A stretch of 34,326 bases of DNA from Desulfobacterales bacterium (GTDB lineage: Bacteria > Desulfobacterota > Desulfobacteria > Desulfobacterales > ETH-SRB1). This document shows, piece by piece, positions 1 to 6,921 of the stretch. Numbering within the stretch: position 1 is the stretch's first letter; each line of letters begins with the position of its first letter. A program made the position numbers and the translations under genes. The stretch covers positions 1-34,326 of the forward strand of contig JAUWQO010000018.1 in assembly GCA_030610995.1 (NCBI GenBank), read 5' to 3'. The notes beneath the pieces were generated by a model. The model was given only the letters and a program-made list of their open reading frames with translations. It did not search any database and was not told where the DNA came from.

Positions 1-295
1 TACCTTGTGTTGCAGGCTCGTCCCACTCATGCACGCCTGACTCGATTTCTGTTCGTCACCCCGTACTTTCGCGGTACCCTGCCTCAGCAGAGCTACTGCC
101 TTCCGAGGCACCGTCACCGATACCCCGTTGTAATACCGCTATGCCGTTGGACGCTCCTTACAGTCGCTCTTGCATTCGCAAGCCTCTCCGCTTCGCTCCG
201 AACGCCTCCATCTGGCTGGGTCTAAGACTTGCCAAAGTCACCACTACGTGGTAACTTTGACTCACTTTTAAGAACATGTGCCGTGCCCGGCACAC
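1..295 (-). mobile_element. 5' part of a group II intron (probably IIC-attC type), cut by the window edge
   Basis: Read on the minus strand from 295, the sequence starts GTGTGCCGGGCACGGCACA, which resembles the GUGYG...GGCAYGG start of bacterial group II introns. It is followed by G+C-rich, stem-rich, non-coding sequence as expected for domain I RNA. The upstream exon ends in GTT (complement of 296-298), exactly the core trinucleotide of an attC-like site on its bottom strand. That position and orientation are where group IIC-attC introns are known to insert. The reverse transcriptase ORF and the 3' half would lie left of the window. Both strands contain open frames here, but neither looks protein-like. 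The intron call rests on the 5' end and the insertion site; no complete secondary structure was folded. Confidence 0.6.
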
Positions 296-423
296 AACCA
301 ATCACTCCACCTGACCGCCAACAGCGTGGCGGTTTTTGAAATGCCCTGCCCCGCATTAAAGCAGGTGGTTTTTCAAGGTTTAGTGTTCCGCCATGTTGGC
401 GGCAGGTGAGCTCGGCGTTCGGC
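296..423 (+). other. attC-like recombination site interrupted by the intron
   Basis: The right end carries GTTCGGC at 417-423, identical to the right core of the attC at 983-1083. The arms form an inverted repeat: CACCTGACCGCCAACA in the left arm matches the complement of TGTTGGCGGCAGGTG in the right arm, with one extra base. The left core is reduced to AAC (296-298) next to the intron. An intact left core would read GCCGAAC, so GCCG appears displaced to the far side of the intron. Each arm can also form its own CCGCC/GGCGG hairpin. A rho-independent terminator (GC hairpin plus T-run at 314-337) is an alternative or additional reading of part of the site. Confidence 0.65.
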
Positions 424-436
424 ATAAACTTACATC

Positions 437-464
437 TTGACATACTCATTATTATAAGTACAAT
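437..464 (+). promoter_or_regulatory. sigma70-type promoter of brnTA, with a partial palindrome
   Basis: TTGACA at 437-442 and TACAAT at 459-464 are separated by 16 bp. The expected transcription start is at or within a base or two of the brnT ATG at 471, and no Shine-Dalgarno sequence lies between, so the mRNA may be leaderless. The -10 region is embedded in GTAC-AAT-GTAC (458-468), a near-palindrome that could be the operator for autorepression by the BrnA or BrnTA complex. Autorepression is known for the family; this site is inferred. Confidence 0.65.
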
Positions 465-470
465 GTACAT

Positions 471-764
471 ATGAATGAATTGCAGTTTGAATGGGATAAA
501 CGGAAGGAAAAGGCTAATATCAAAAAGCATGGCGTTTCTTTCGATGAAGCGCGTACGGTCTTTTACGATGAGAATGCCATACAATTTTTCGACCCCGACC
601 ATTCAGAAGATGAAGACCGTTTCATCCTGCTTGGAATGAGTTTTAAACTTCGGATTCTCGTCGTCTGCCACTGTTTCCGAGAAAGTGAGACGATTGTTAG
701 AATCATATCGGCCAAGAAGGCGGATGGAGATGAAGAAAATGAGTATTGGAGGCATAGACGATGA
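471..764 (+). CDS. brnT: BrnT family ribonuclease toxin
   Basis: This 97-residue protein matches BrnT toxins: the N-terminal FEWDKRKEKANIKKHGVSF block (residues about 6-25), a central DRFILLG strand, and a C-terminal RIISAKKAD segment. BrnT has a RelE-like fold and cleaves RNA, stopping growth until neutralised by BrnA. The length is normal for the family. The stop codon overlaps the brnA start by 4 bp (ATGA, 761-764), so the two are translationally coupled in the usual toxin-first order. The pair lies between two attC-like sites and carries its own promoter, so it reads as an integron gene cassette; toxin-antitoxin cassettes are common in chromosomal integrons. Confidence 0.92.
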   Translation: MNELQFEWDKRKEKANIKKHGVSFDEARTVFYDENAIQFFDPDHSEDEDRFILLGMSFKLRILVVCHCFRESETIVRIISAKKADGDEENEYWRHRR

Positions 765-1000
765 GAGACCATTACGATTTCTCCAAAATGAAAGGACGTA
801 AAAATCCTTACATCAAGTACCTAAAACAACCGGTAACTATGCGGCTGGATCGTGACACCGTTTCCTATTTCAAGTCCATGGCGGAGGAAACAGGTATTCC
901 TTATCAGAACCTGATCAATCTTTATCTTCGTGACTGCGCGGTTCATCACCGAAAACTACACATGAAGTGGCATCCTGAAAGTGCCGAACAAGTCAGTTAA
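761..1000 (+). CDS. brnA: BrnA family antitoxin (ribbon-helix-helix)
   Basis: This 79-residue protein has the BrnA layout: a charged N-terminal toxin-binding segment (KMKGRKNPYIKYLK) and then a ribbon-helix-helix DNA-binding region (PVTMRLDRDTVSYFKSMAEE, followed by GIPYQNLINLYLRDCA). It would neutralise BrnT and repress the operon. Its last codons (from GCCGAAC at 983) and its stop codon lie inside the left arm of the downstream attC, so the recombination site codes for the antitoxin C-terminus. The start overlaps the toxin stop. Confidence 0.92.
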   Translation: MRDHYDFSKMKGRKNPYIKYLKQPVTMRLDRDTVSYFKSMAEETGIPYQNLINLYLRDCAVHHRKLHMKWHPESAEQVS

Positions 1001-1083
1001 CCGGAGCGCGTGATCTATCGCGGTTCGCGTGAAACTACGGGTTCGCCTCATGCAGGGCGCGCCCGGTTACTTCGCCGTTCGGC
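983..1083 (+). other. attC recombination site closing the brnTA cassette
   Basis: The left core GCCGAAC (983-989) is the exact complement of the right core GTTCGGC (1077-1083). Inside these, GTTAACCGG-AGCGCG (left) pairs with GCGCGC-CCGGTTAC (right), with one extra base on one side. This is the R''-L''...L'-R' layout of integron attC sites, 101 bp long. The centre contains a small CGCG-GTT-CGCG hairpin. Recombination by the integron integrase would cut in the GTT of the right core. The shared right core GTTCGGC in the site at 296-423 supports both calls. No integrase gene is in the window. Confidence 0.8.
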
Positions 1084-1121
1084 GGCTACAAGTTATGTCC
1101 GATACGACGGACTTGCTTGGG

Positions 1122-1149
1122 TTGCATCTACCGTCTTTTCTGCTATAAT
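1122..1149 (+). promoter_or_regulatory. sigma70-type promoter of the truncated second cassette
   Basis: TTGCAT at 1122-1127 and a perfect TATAAT at 1144-1149 are separated by 16 bp. They lie about 28 bp upstream of the ATG at 1177, with AAGGAGT at 1166-1172 as ribosome binding site. Confidence 0.55.
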
Positions 1150-1176
1150 GCGTTTATCGAACATCAAGGAGTCCAT

Positions 1177-1287
1177 ATGGAGCCGCAGGATTCGACAATA
1201 CCTAAATTTCGCGCCGATGGTTACCTGCCTGAAGGGCTGTACCTGGCTTCGAAAACCGAAGTCATGTTTCGATTTGGAGCGAGTTGA
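1177..1287 (+). pseudogene. Truncated cassette gene, resembling the N-terminus of a DUF6932-type protein
   Basis: An ATG with a good ribosome binding site (AAGGAGT, 4 bp upstream) and its own promoter opens a frame of only 36 codons. The segment IPKFRADGYLPEGLYLA, followed by a MFRFGAS stretch, resembles the first residues of DUF6932-like proteins associated with nucleotidyltransferase-like folds. The frame then stops at TGA next to a GGGACGTCC repeat. I infer that it is the 5' end of a second integron cassette whose remainder and attC were lost. The family assignment is from memory of the N-terminal pattern and is tentative. Confidence 0.45.
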
Positions 1288-1370
1288 GGGACGTCCATAA
1301 ATAAGTAAATAACTCGCTATAGCGGTAAGCTTGGGGGGACATGCGGGACGTATTAAACTTATCAACTTAT
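1288..1370. repeat. Short GGGAC-type repeats, copy A
   Basis: GGGACGTCCATAAATAAGT begins at 1288, and GGGACGTATTAAACTTATC lies further on in the interval. Close relatives occur at 3202 (GGGGACGTCCAGTAAATAAC) and 3517 (GGGGACATCAACTATTAAAC). Such words often flank degraded transposase or REP-type elements, but no transposase reading frame survives here. Confidence 0.4.
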
Positions 1371-1410
1371 TTTTTTTTCAAACAGCAAAAGTTTAATGGT
1401 TTAATAACGC

Positions 1411-1518
1411 GACATGGATGCGGACATAGCGGTATTGGAAAAGAAATTAGAAAAATATAAAATGGTAAAGCAGGGAATGATGCAAAATCTTTTAACTGGG
1501 AAGATACGATTAATATGA
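1411..1518 (+). pseudogene. C-terminal remnant of a type I restriction specificity subunit (HsdS)
   Basis: The frame from 1411 encodes a stretch starting DMDADIAVLEKKLEK and ending KQGMMQNLLTGKIRLI, then TGA. This is the characteristic end of HsdS: the last conserved coiled helix and the QGMMQ.LLTG.IRL tail. Everything upstream, including both target recognition domains, is missing, and a stop lies just before it in frame. It is therefore a decayed fragment. Its stop overlaps the ATG of the next remnant, as in intact type I loci where an AlbA_2/AAA gene often follows hsdS. Confidence 0.75.
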
Positions 1519-1830
1519 AAGAGTCTCAGAACATCGAATGGAAAGAATCATGGTGGCCTGTTATTGCTAATGTGTTTTTTCGTGCAGGTCTAATTGAGGC
1601 CTGGGGTAGAGGAATTTTTAAAATTATCCATGCGTGTCGTGTTTCCAATTCGCCGGAACGTTTATTCAAGTGCGATTTTTCTGGTTTTTTTGTAGAACTC
1701 TTTGCACAAAAAATAAAAACGCCTGGTGAAAAGTTGGGTGAAAATAGACTTGGAATTATTAAACTGATGCAGGCTAATCAGCAGAATTTCTATAGCTATC
1801 ATAACACAGGTATTGTTAAGAGGCGAATCT
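1515..1830 (+). pseudogene. Internally deleted AlbA_2/RecG-like (divergent AAA) regulator
   Basis: The first residues, MKESQNIEWKESW, match the start of AlbA_2 (Schlafen-type) proteins. The frame then jumps directly to VIANVFFRAGLIEAWGRG, which normally lies in the C-terminal ATPase-like domain some hundreds of residues later. A large internal deletion therefore joined the ends. Near 1780 the expected winged-helix sequence continues in another frame (ISIAIITQVL), which shows a frameshift as well. With the hsdS tail just upstream, this is the relic of a type I restriction-modification island. No function is expected. Confidence 0.7.
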
Positions 1831-3183
1831 ATGGACTACAAAGTGATCATTGTTGGCGCAGGTCCTGCCGGTATCTTTGCGGCGCTATCCTTGGCGGAAC
1901 TTGGCATTGAGTCTGTTCTCTTGCTGGAGCAGGGGAAGGACCTGAACCAGCGCAGCCGCAAGAACGCTGAAGACATGCTCTGCGGTTGGGGCGGAGCCGG
2001 CGCGTACAGCGACGGCAAGTTGACGCTTTCCCCAGACGTAGGCGGATTCCTGGGGGAATTCATTGACCAAGAGTCTCTTCACCGGCTTCTCAGCAAGGCT
2101 GATGGAATTTATGTCGCTCATGGAGCGCCGGGCCATGTCTATGGTGAGATGTCTCCAGAATTGGAAGCTTTTGCCCGCCGTGCCCGCGTTGCCGAGCTTG
2201 AGTTGATCCCCACGCGTATCAGACACATCGGAACCGAAAACTGCCGGGTTGTCCTGGACCGTCTGAGACACTCCCTTGCGGGTCTAGTCGAAGTGCGCAC
2301 CGGTTGCCGGGTCCAAAACCTTTTGTCAGAAAATGGCAAGGCTCGCGGGGTGAGACTGGCCGACGGGCAGACCATTACCAGTCAGTTTGTTGTGGCCGCT
2401 CCAGGCCGATCAGGGGCAAGCTGGATGAAGAAGACGGTGGAGTCCCTGGGTCTTAAAACCAAGTCCAATCCCGTGGATATCGGCGTCCGTGTTGAACTGC
2501 CGGCCGTTGTACTCAGGGAAATGACGGATATCAGCTTTGAAGCGAAACTCATACACTACTCCAAGACATTCGACGACAAGGTGCGCACTTTCTGCATGAA
2601 TCCCTATGGAGAGGTCGTCGCGGAAGAGTCCGCCGGAATCACCACCGTGAACGGTCACAGCTATGCCAAAGAAAGGAGCGAGAACACCAACTTTGCAGTC
2701 TTGGTGAGTAGCGCGTTCACTGAGCCGTTTGACGATCCCATTGCCTACGGGCTTTACATTGCGAGGCTGGCGAATCTTCTCGGCGGAGGCGCGATCGTTC
2801 AGAGGCTGTGCGATTTGCTGGCAGGTCGACGCAGTACGAAGGCACGTCTTGACCGTTGTCTTACCAGGCCAACTCTCGCCAAGGCTACACCGGGAGACTT
2901 AAGCTTTGTATTTCCCTACCGGCATCTCGTGACCATTATCGAAATGCTTCAAGCCCTTGATAAATTAGCCCCCGGGGTTTACGGACGTCACACGCTTCTT
3001 TACGGCGTGGAAGTCAAGCTTTACTCCAACCGCCTTGATGTAACGGCGGAAATGCAAACCGAGGTGACCAACCTGTTTGCCATTGGGGATGGGGCTGGTA
3101 TTACGCGTGGCCTGCTTCAGGCCTCAACAAGCGGGATCATTGCCGGCAGAGCTATCGCAGAGCGGCTAAAAGGTAGAGAATAA
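1831..3183 (+). CDS. FAD-dependent dehydrogenase of the COG2509 type
   Basis: This is a 450-residue flavoprotein. The N-terminus has the dinucleotide-binding motif VIIVGAGPAGIFAALSLAE (residues about 5-23). The C-terminus has the FAD signature FAIGDGAGITRGLLQASTSG, and a GRSGASWM motif lies near residue 195. These features fit the uncharacterised COG2509 dehydrogenases; substrate and partner are unknown. I start it at ATG 1831, with AAGAGG 7 bp upstream, rather than at the in-frame TTG at 1813. It looks richer in G+C than its neighbours and lies between GGGAC-type repeats, so it may have been acquired. Confidence 0.85.
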   Translation: MDYKVIIVGAGPAGIFAALSLAELGIESVLLLEQGKDLNQRSRKNAEDMLCGWGGAGAYSDGKLTLSPDVGGFLGEFIDQESLHRLLSKADGIYVAHGAPGHVYGEMSPELEAFARRARVAELELIPTRIRHIGTENCRVVLDRLRHSLAGLVEVRTGCRVQNLLSENGKARGVRLADGQTITSQFVVAAPGRSGASWMKKTVESLGLKTKSNPVDIGVRVELPAVVLREMTDISFEAKLIHYSKTFDDKVRTFCMNPYGEVVAEESAGITTVNGHSYAKERSENTNFAVLVSSAFTEPFDDPIAYGLYIARLANLLGGGAIVQRLCDLLAGRRSTKARLDRCLTRPTLAKATPGDLSFVFPYRHLVTIIEMLQALDKLAPGVYGRHTLLYGVEVKLYSNRLDVTAEMQTEVTNLFAIGDGAGITRGLLQASTSGIIAGRAIAERLKGRE

Positions 3184-3535
3184 ACAGAGCCAGGGGGGTG
3201 CCTTGGGGACGTCCAGTAAATAACTATCTTTTAAGCATGGGAAGAGTGAAGGTTCGGTGTCTTGATTAGCGCATTAGCTGACATCTGGTTACACAGATAC
3301 ATTGAAAAAACATGTCAAGGAGATGGACAGACAAGTACGCGACAAATCACCGGGGAAGTCACGGGTGAAGTTCAGAAATTCTTAAAAATACTGCATACGC
3401 CTATGAGCTCTTCTTGATGGGAGTCCATCGGCTCAGGACCATTGGCCGGATGCGATCCAGTTTGTGGGACTTGGTTTGCCGGAGGAAATGGCCGGGACAA
3501 CTGAAATAGAATATAGGGGACATCAACTATTAAAC
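3184..3535. other. Non-coding stretch with GGGGAC repeats, copy B
   Basis: No convincing gene lies here. GGGGACGTCCAGTAAATAAC starts at 3202 and GGGGACATCAACTATTAAAC at 3517, both related to words at 1288-1370. Short open frames between them do not resemble any family I know. It is best read as debris of one or more mobile elements, and it abuts the truncated end of the glutaredoxin frame. Confidence 0.4.
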
Positions 3536-3757
3536 TTAATTCTTGCCTGGGGATATGTTATTCGAATTGCATACCGATAATACCGGAACGCTACGGGCTC
3601 CTCCTGAAATCTCCATCATTTCTTTGAGTGCCTCTTTGTCTGTTGTTACGTCGTAGGCAACAAACTCAACCCCTTTTTGTGAAAGAAACTCTTTCGCTTT
3701 CTTACAATACGGTCAGGTAGGTGTTGTACTGGCGCGATCACTATAAATAGCATTAAT
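3536..3757 (-). CDS. Glutaredoxin-like frame with in-frame UGA at the first active-site Cys (possible selenoprotein or pseudogene)
   Basis: Downstream of copA on the same strand, the frame reads ...IYSDRASTTPT-UGA-PYCKKAKEFLSQ... The UGA (3715-3713) stands where CPYC glutaredoxins have their nucleophilic Cys. The 58 codons after it keep glutaredoxin character: YDVTTDKEALKEMME and GGARSVPV with the cis-proline. UxxC glutaredoxin-like selenoproteins are known in Desulfobacterota. A weak hairpin follows (AAGAAA/TTTCTT, 9-nt loop whose first base is G, 16 nt after UGA), fitting loose bacterial SECIS rules. Against function, no ATG, GTG or TTG start lies close upstream (a TTG at 3898 is inside copA) and the C-terminal helix is missing. 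A decayed gene is the main alternative. Confidence 0.6.
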
Positions 3758-3854
3758 ACCAAATAGTTGTCGTAAGTTCTTTTTAAGGGTGCGTGTTTGT
3801 ACTGCTGAAAGGTTCTGGTCTTTAGAGTGAATAAAAATGTGCAGGCACTGTGTT

Positions 3855-6302
3855 CTATTCGACTTTAGCTTTATACAGGAAAAGACTGTTCGATACAACA
3901 GAAATACTGCTTAATGCCATTGCGAGTGCCGCAAGAATGGGATGAAGCTGTCTTAAAAAATCCGGGAAAAAATCAAAAGGCTGCAAAATTCCAGCCGCTA
4001 CAGGAATTAATATGATGTTGTAACCAAACGCCCAGAAAAGATTCTGTTTTACCGTTGTCATGGTTGCCCTGCTTAACCTGATAGCCCTGGATACACCGGT
4101 TAAGCTGCCGCTTGCAAGAATAACATCCGCTGTCTCAATCGCAACATCGGTACCGGTTCCTATTGCAAGACCCACATCTGCCTGGGCAAGTGCCGGCGCA
4201 TCGTTTATCCCGTCTCCAACCATTCCAACTTTCTTTTCCCTGTCCTGAAGCTCTTTAATTTTCGATGATTTTTCTTCAGGGCGAACTTCTGCAAAAATTT
4301 CATCAATATTTACTTCAGAGGCAATGGCTCTTGCAGTCTGTATGTTATCTCCCGTCAGCATTACAACATCAATGTTCTGATCTTGAATATGACCTATTGC
4401 TGTTTTTGATTCCGGCTTTAAGGTATCTGATACGGAAATCAGTCCGCACAGTTCATTTTCCTGTACAACAGCCATAACAGTTTTGCCTTCAGATTGAAGC
4501 TTTCTAATTTTTTCTTGGGCTTTTTCAATGTTTATCCCCATTTCCAAAAACCAGCCGGGTTTTCCAACCATCACAGACTGGCCATTGATTTTTGCCTCAA
4601 CGCCAAGCCCGCCAACTGCCTTGAATTCTTCAGGGTTCAAAAGGTCAACCCTTTTGTTTGCTGCTTCATTAACTATAGACTTTCCAATCGGGTGTTCAGA
4701 GCCTTTTTCAACCGAAGCGCCTAGTTTCAGCAACTGGCTCTCAGTCTCACAGGCTGGATCAAAAGGTATGATATCAACTACTGCCGGCTTTCCCTGTGTT
4801 ATGGTTCCGGTTTTGTCCAGCACAATTGTATCCAGCTTGGTGGCTGTTTCAAGGGCCTCGCTGTTTTTAAACAGGATGCCGTTTTCAGCCCCTTTACCGG
4901 TACCAGCCATTATTGCCGTTGGTGTTGCAAGACCAAGGGCACATGGACATGCAATCACAAGTACGGCCACAAGCCTTATCATTGCAGGGACGAATTCACC
5001 TGATAGAAACCACCACAGGGCAAAGGTTACAATTGCAACAGCAATAACAGATGGAACAAATATCGCCGCCACCCTGTCTGCAATAGCCTGGATCGGGGCC
5101 TTGCTTCCCTGGGCCTCCTGAACCAGCCGAATAATGTGTGCCAGCGCGGTTTCGTTGCCGACACGGGTCGCCCTGAACTTTAACAGACCTTGCCCGTTTA
5201 TCGTACCCCCTACGACTTCATCACCATTGCGCTTATCAACCGGCAAAGGTTCACCGGTGAGCATTGACTCGTCAACAGCAGATTCTCCTTCAAGCACAAT
5301 TCCGTCAACCGGAATCCGTTCACCGGGACGGACAACAACAGTGTCATTCAGACCAACCTCTGTTATCGGTATTTCCTTTTCCTTATCATTTTCAACTATC
5401 GTTGCGGTTTTTGGCCTAAGGCCCATAAGTTTGCGGATTGCGCCGCCGGTTCTGCCTTTTGTGCGCGATTCCAGCATTTTTCCCAGTTTTATAAGGGTAA
5501 TGATTACTGCGGATGTTTCAAAATATACATGTTGTCCTAGAACCGGAAAGATGAGAAGCGCAACAGAATAAAAGTATGCAACAGATGAACCCATTGCAAC
5601 AAGCACATCCATATTCGCACTCTTGTTTTTTAGGCTTTTAAAGCCCCCGACATAATAGTCCCACCCTGTATAGAACTGCACAGGTGTTGCCAATGCCCAG
5701 AAAAACCAGTTGACCCAAGGCGCATGGCTCCACATTCCAATTATACTAAAGTCCCTTCCCATGCTGAAAAGAAAAAGCGGAAGGGCAAACACAACCCCTA
5801 CGGCAAACTTGCGTGTCTGGTCTCTAATTTCAGCATTGCGGGCAATCTGTTCCGCATCTTCATCCGTATGATCATCATCAGGTGGTATTGCATCGTAACC
5901 GGCCTTTTTTATTACTGAAATAATTTCATCAAGACTTGAAACCAAAGGGACATATTCAATTTGAACCCGCTCGGTGGCAAAGTTTACTGAAGCATTAACA
6001 ACTCCCGGAACTTTCTTGTTTAATGCCCTCTCAATATTCATGGCACAGTTCGCGCATGTCATTCCTGTAACCGGCATTTCAACCTTTGCAGTTGCAACGC
6101 CGTAGCCTGAACCCTGGATTTTTTTCACGATATCCCCGATGAAAATCTTCTTGTGATCAAAATCTACCACGGCCTGTTCAGCCGCAAAATTGACGTTTAC
6201 TTCATCAACGCCTTCAAGCTTTTTTAATCCCCTTTCAATATTAAGGGCACAGCTTGCGCATGTCATCCCGGTAACAGGTATTGTTATTTTATTCTCAGCC
6301 AT
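3855..6302 (-). CDS. copA: Copper-exporting P1B-type ATPase CopA
   Basis: This is an 815-residue heavy-metal ATPase. Two N-terminal metal-binding HMA domains carry GMTCASC (C15, C18) and GMTCANC (C83, C86). The membrane metal site CPC is at 452-454, the phosphorylation motif DKTGT starts at D496, SEHPIG marks the nucleotide-binding domain and GDGINDAP lies near 695. The late YN and MALSS motifs in the last membrane helices are those of the Cu+/Ag+ subgroup (P1B-1). It pumps Cu+ from the cytoplasm using ATP. The copZ-type chaperone gene lies 12 bp upstream, so they form one operon, with the glutaredoxin-like frame behind. Confidence 0.96.
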   Translation of the reverse strand: MAENKITIPVTGMTCASCALNIERGLKKLEGVDEVNVNFAAEQAVVDFDHKKIFIGDIVKKIQGSGYGVATAKVEMPVTGMTCANCAMNIERALNKKVPGVVNASVNFATERVQIEYVPLVSSLDEIISVIKKAGYDAIPPDDDHTDEDAEQIARNAEIRDQTRKFAVGVVFALPLFLFSMGRDFSIIGMWSHAPWVNWFFWALATPVQFYTGWDYYVGGFKSLKNKSANMDVLVAMGSSVAYFYSVALLIFPVLGQHVYFETSAVIITLIKLGKMLESRTKGRTGGAIRKLMGLRPKTATIVENDKEKEIPITEVGLNDTVVVRPGERIPVDGIVLEGESAVDESMLTGEPLPVDKRNGDEVVGGTINGQGLLKFRATRVGNETALAHIIRLVQEAQGSKAPIQAIADRVAAIFVPSVIAVAIVTFALWWFLSGEFVPAMIRLVAVLVIACPCALGLATPTAIMAGTGKGAENGILFKNSEALETATKLDTIVLDKTGTITQGKPAVVDIIPFDPACETESQLLKLGASVEKGSEHPIGKSIVNEAANKRVDLLNPEEFKAVGGLGVEAKINGQSVMVGKPGWFLEMGINIEKAQEKIRKLQSEGKTVMAVVQENELCGLISVSDTLKPESKTAIGHIQDQNIDVVMLTGDNIQTARAIASEVNIDEIFAEVRPEEKSSKIKELQDREKKVGMVGDGINDAPALAQADVGLAIGTGTDVAIETADVILASGSLTGVSRAIRLSRATMTTVKQNLFWAFGYNIILIPVAAGILQPFDFFPDFLRQLHPILAALAMALSSISVVSNSLFLYKAKVE

Positions 6303-6314
6303 TTTATTCCGCCC

Positions 6315-6518
6315 TTATTCTGAAGGATAATTAATCTCTGCCAACTTATCCTTTATCGTTTCCACGGTAGCCGGGTCTTCCCATTCAACTGTTATGTTTT
6401 TGCTTTCCGGGTCACCTTCCACAGTTTTTACTCCTTTCAGTTCGGTCAGTTCGTTTTTTATAGACATAACACAGTGGCCGCATGATATATTAGGTACCGA
6501 AAATATCTGTTTTCCCAT
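6315..6518 (-). CDS. copZ: CopZ-like copper chaperone (single HMA domain)
   Basis: This 67-residue protein is one ferredoxin-like HMA domain with a metal-binding ISCGHC motif near residues 10-15 and the usual beta-alpha-beta-beta-alpha-beta pattern ending in IKDKLAEINYP. It should hand Cu+ to CopA. I place the start at ATG 6518 because a strong AGGAGGTG ribosome binding site lies 6 bp before it; a longer frame from 6548 would put that site inside the gene. It is the first gene of the copZ-copA operon. A TATAAT on the minus strand (6623-6618) could be its -10 box, but the -35 is poor. Confidence 0.9.
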   Translation of the reverse strand: MGKQIFSVPNISCGHCVMSIKNELTELKGVKTVEGDPESKNITVEWEDPATVETIKDKLAEINYPSE

Positions 6519-6921
6519 ATCAAACACCTCCTTTTTCTGTCTTGTCACAAACTTGATAACGAAGCCTAAGGTTTATCATTATCAGAAATGTGAAAAATGC
6601 GGAACATCTGTTTGAAAATTATAGCGTATAAAAAACGCCATGCCACGAAAAGTGGGAAAACATATAAAATGCCTGCTGCTTAAATTTAACAGGAAAATAT
6701 ACATGCTTGACAATTAAAACTCAGATGTGTTTTTTACCTAATCGAGGTGTTTTTTAAATTCAAACAAAGTTATACCTCTTTCTAAAATAATTAAAATTGA
6801 AAAAAATTGCAAACAATGAGTAAGTTACTATATGAAGATTTAAGCTGTAAAATCATAGGTGCAGCACGGGAAGGATATAAAAGAACTTGGCCCTGGTTAT
6901 AATGTTGAGAAAGGAAAATGT
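6519..6921. other. Divergent intergenic region, AT-rich
   Basis: It separates copZ (minus) from the gene starting at 6922 (plus). It holds the copZ ribosome binding site, a possible copZ -10 (TATAAT, minus, 6623-6618) next to a GCGTATAAAAAACGC imperfect palindrome (6624-6638), and a plus-strand TTGACA at 6707-6712 without a good -10. I see no gene in it. An in-frame GTG at 6859 could extend the next gene, but it lacks a ribosome binding site. Confidence 0.4.

Noticed and set aside
314-337. Stand-alone rho-independent terminator
   Set aside because: The hairpin and T-run look like a terminator but are part of the left arm of the attC-like inverted repeat; I kept it only as an alternative there.
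7-602. Open frames of 72 and 126 codons at 7-225 (plus) and 222-602 (minus)
   Set aside because: They lie in the structured intron/attC DNA and antisense to brnT, show no protein-like pattern, and change reading through hairpins.
1010-1365. Frames of 96 and 90 codons around the second cassette
   Set aside because: They run through attC arms and repeats in the wrong frame; the short frame 1177-1287 has the promoter, ribosome binding site and family-like sequence.
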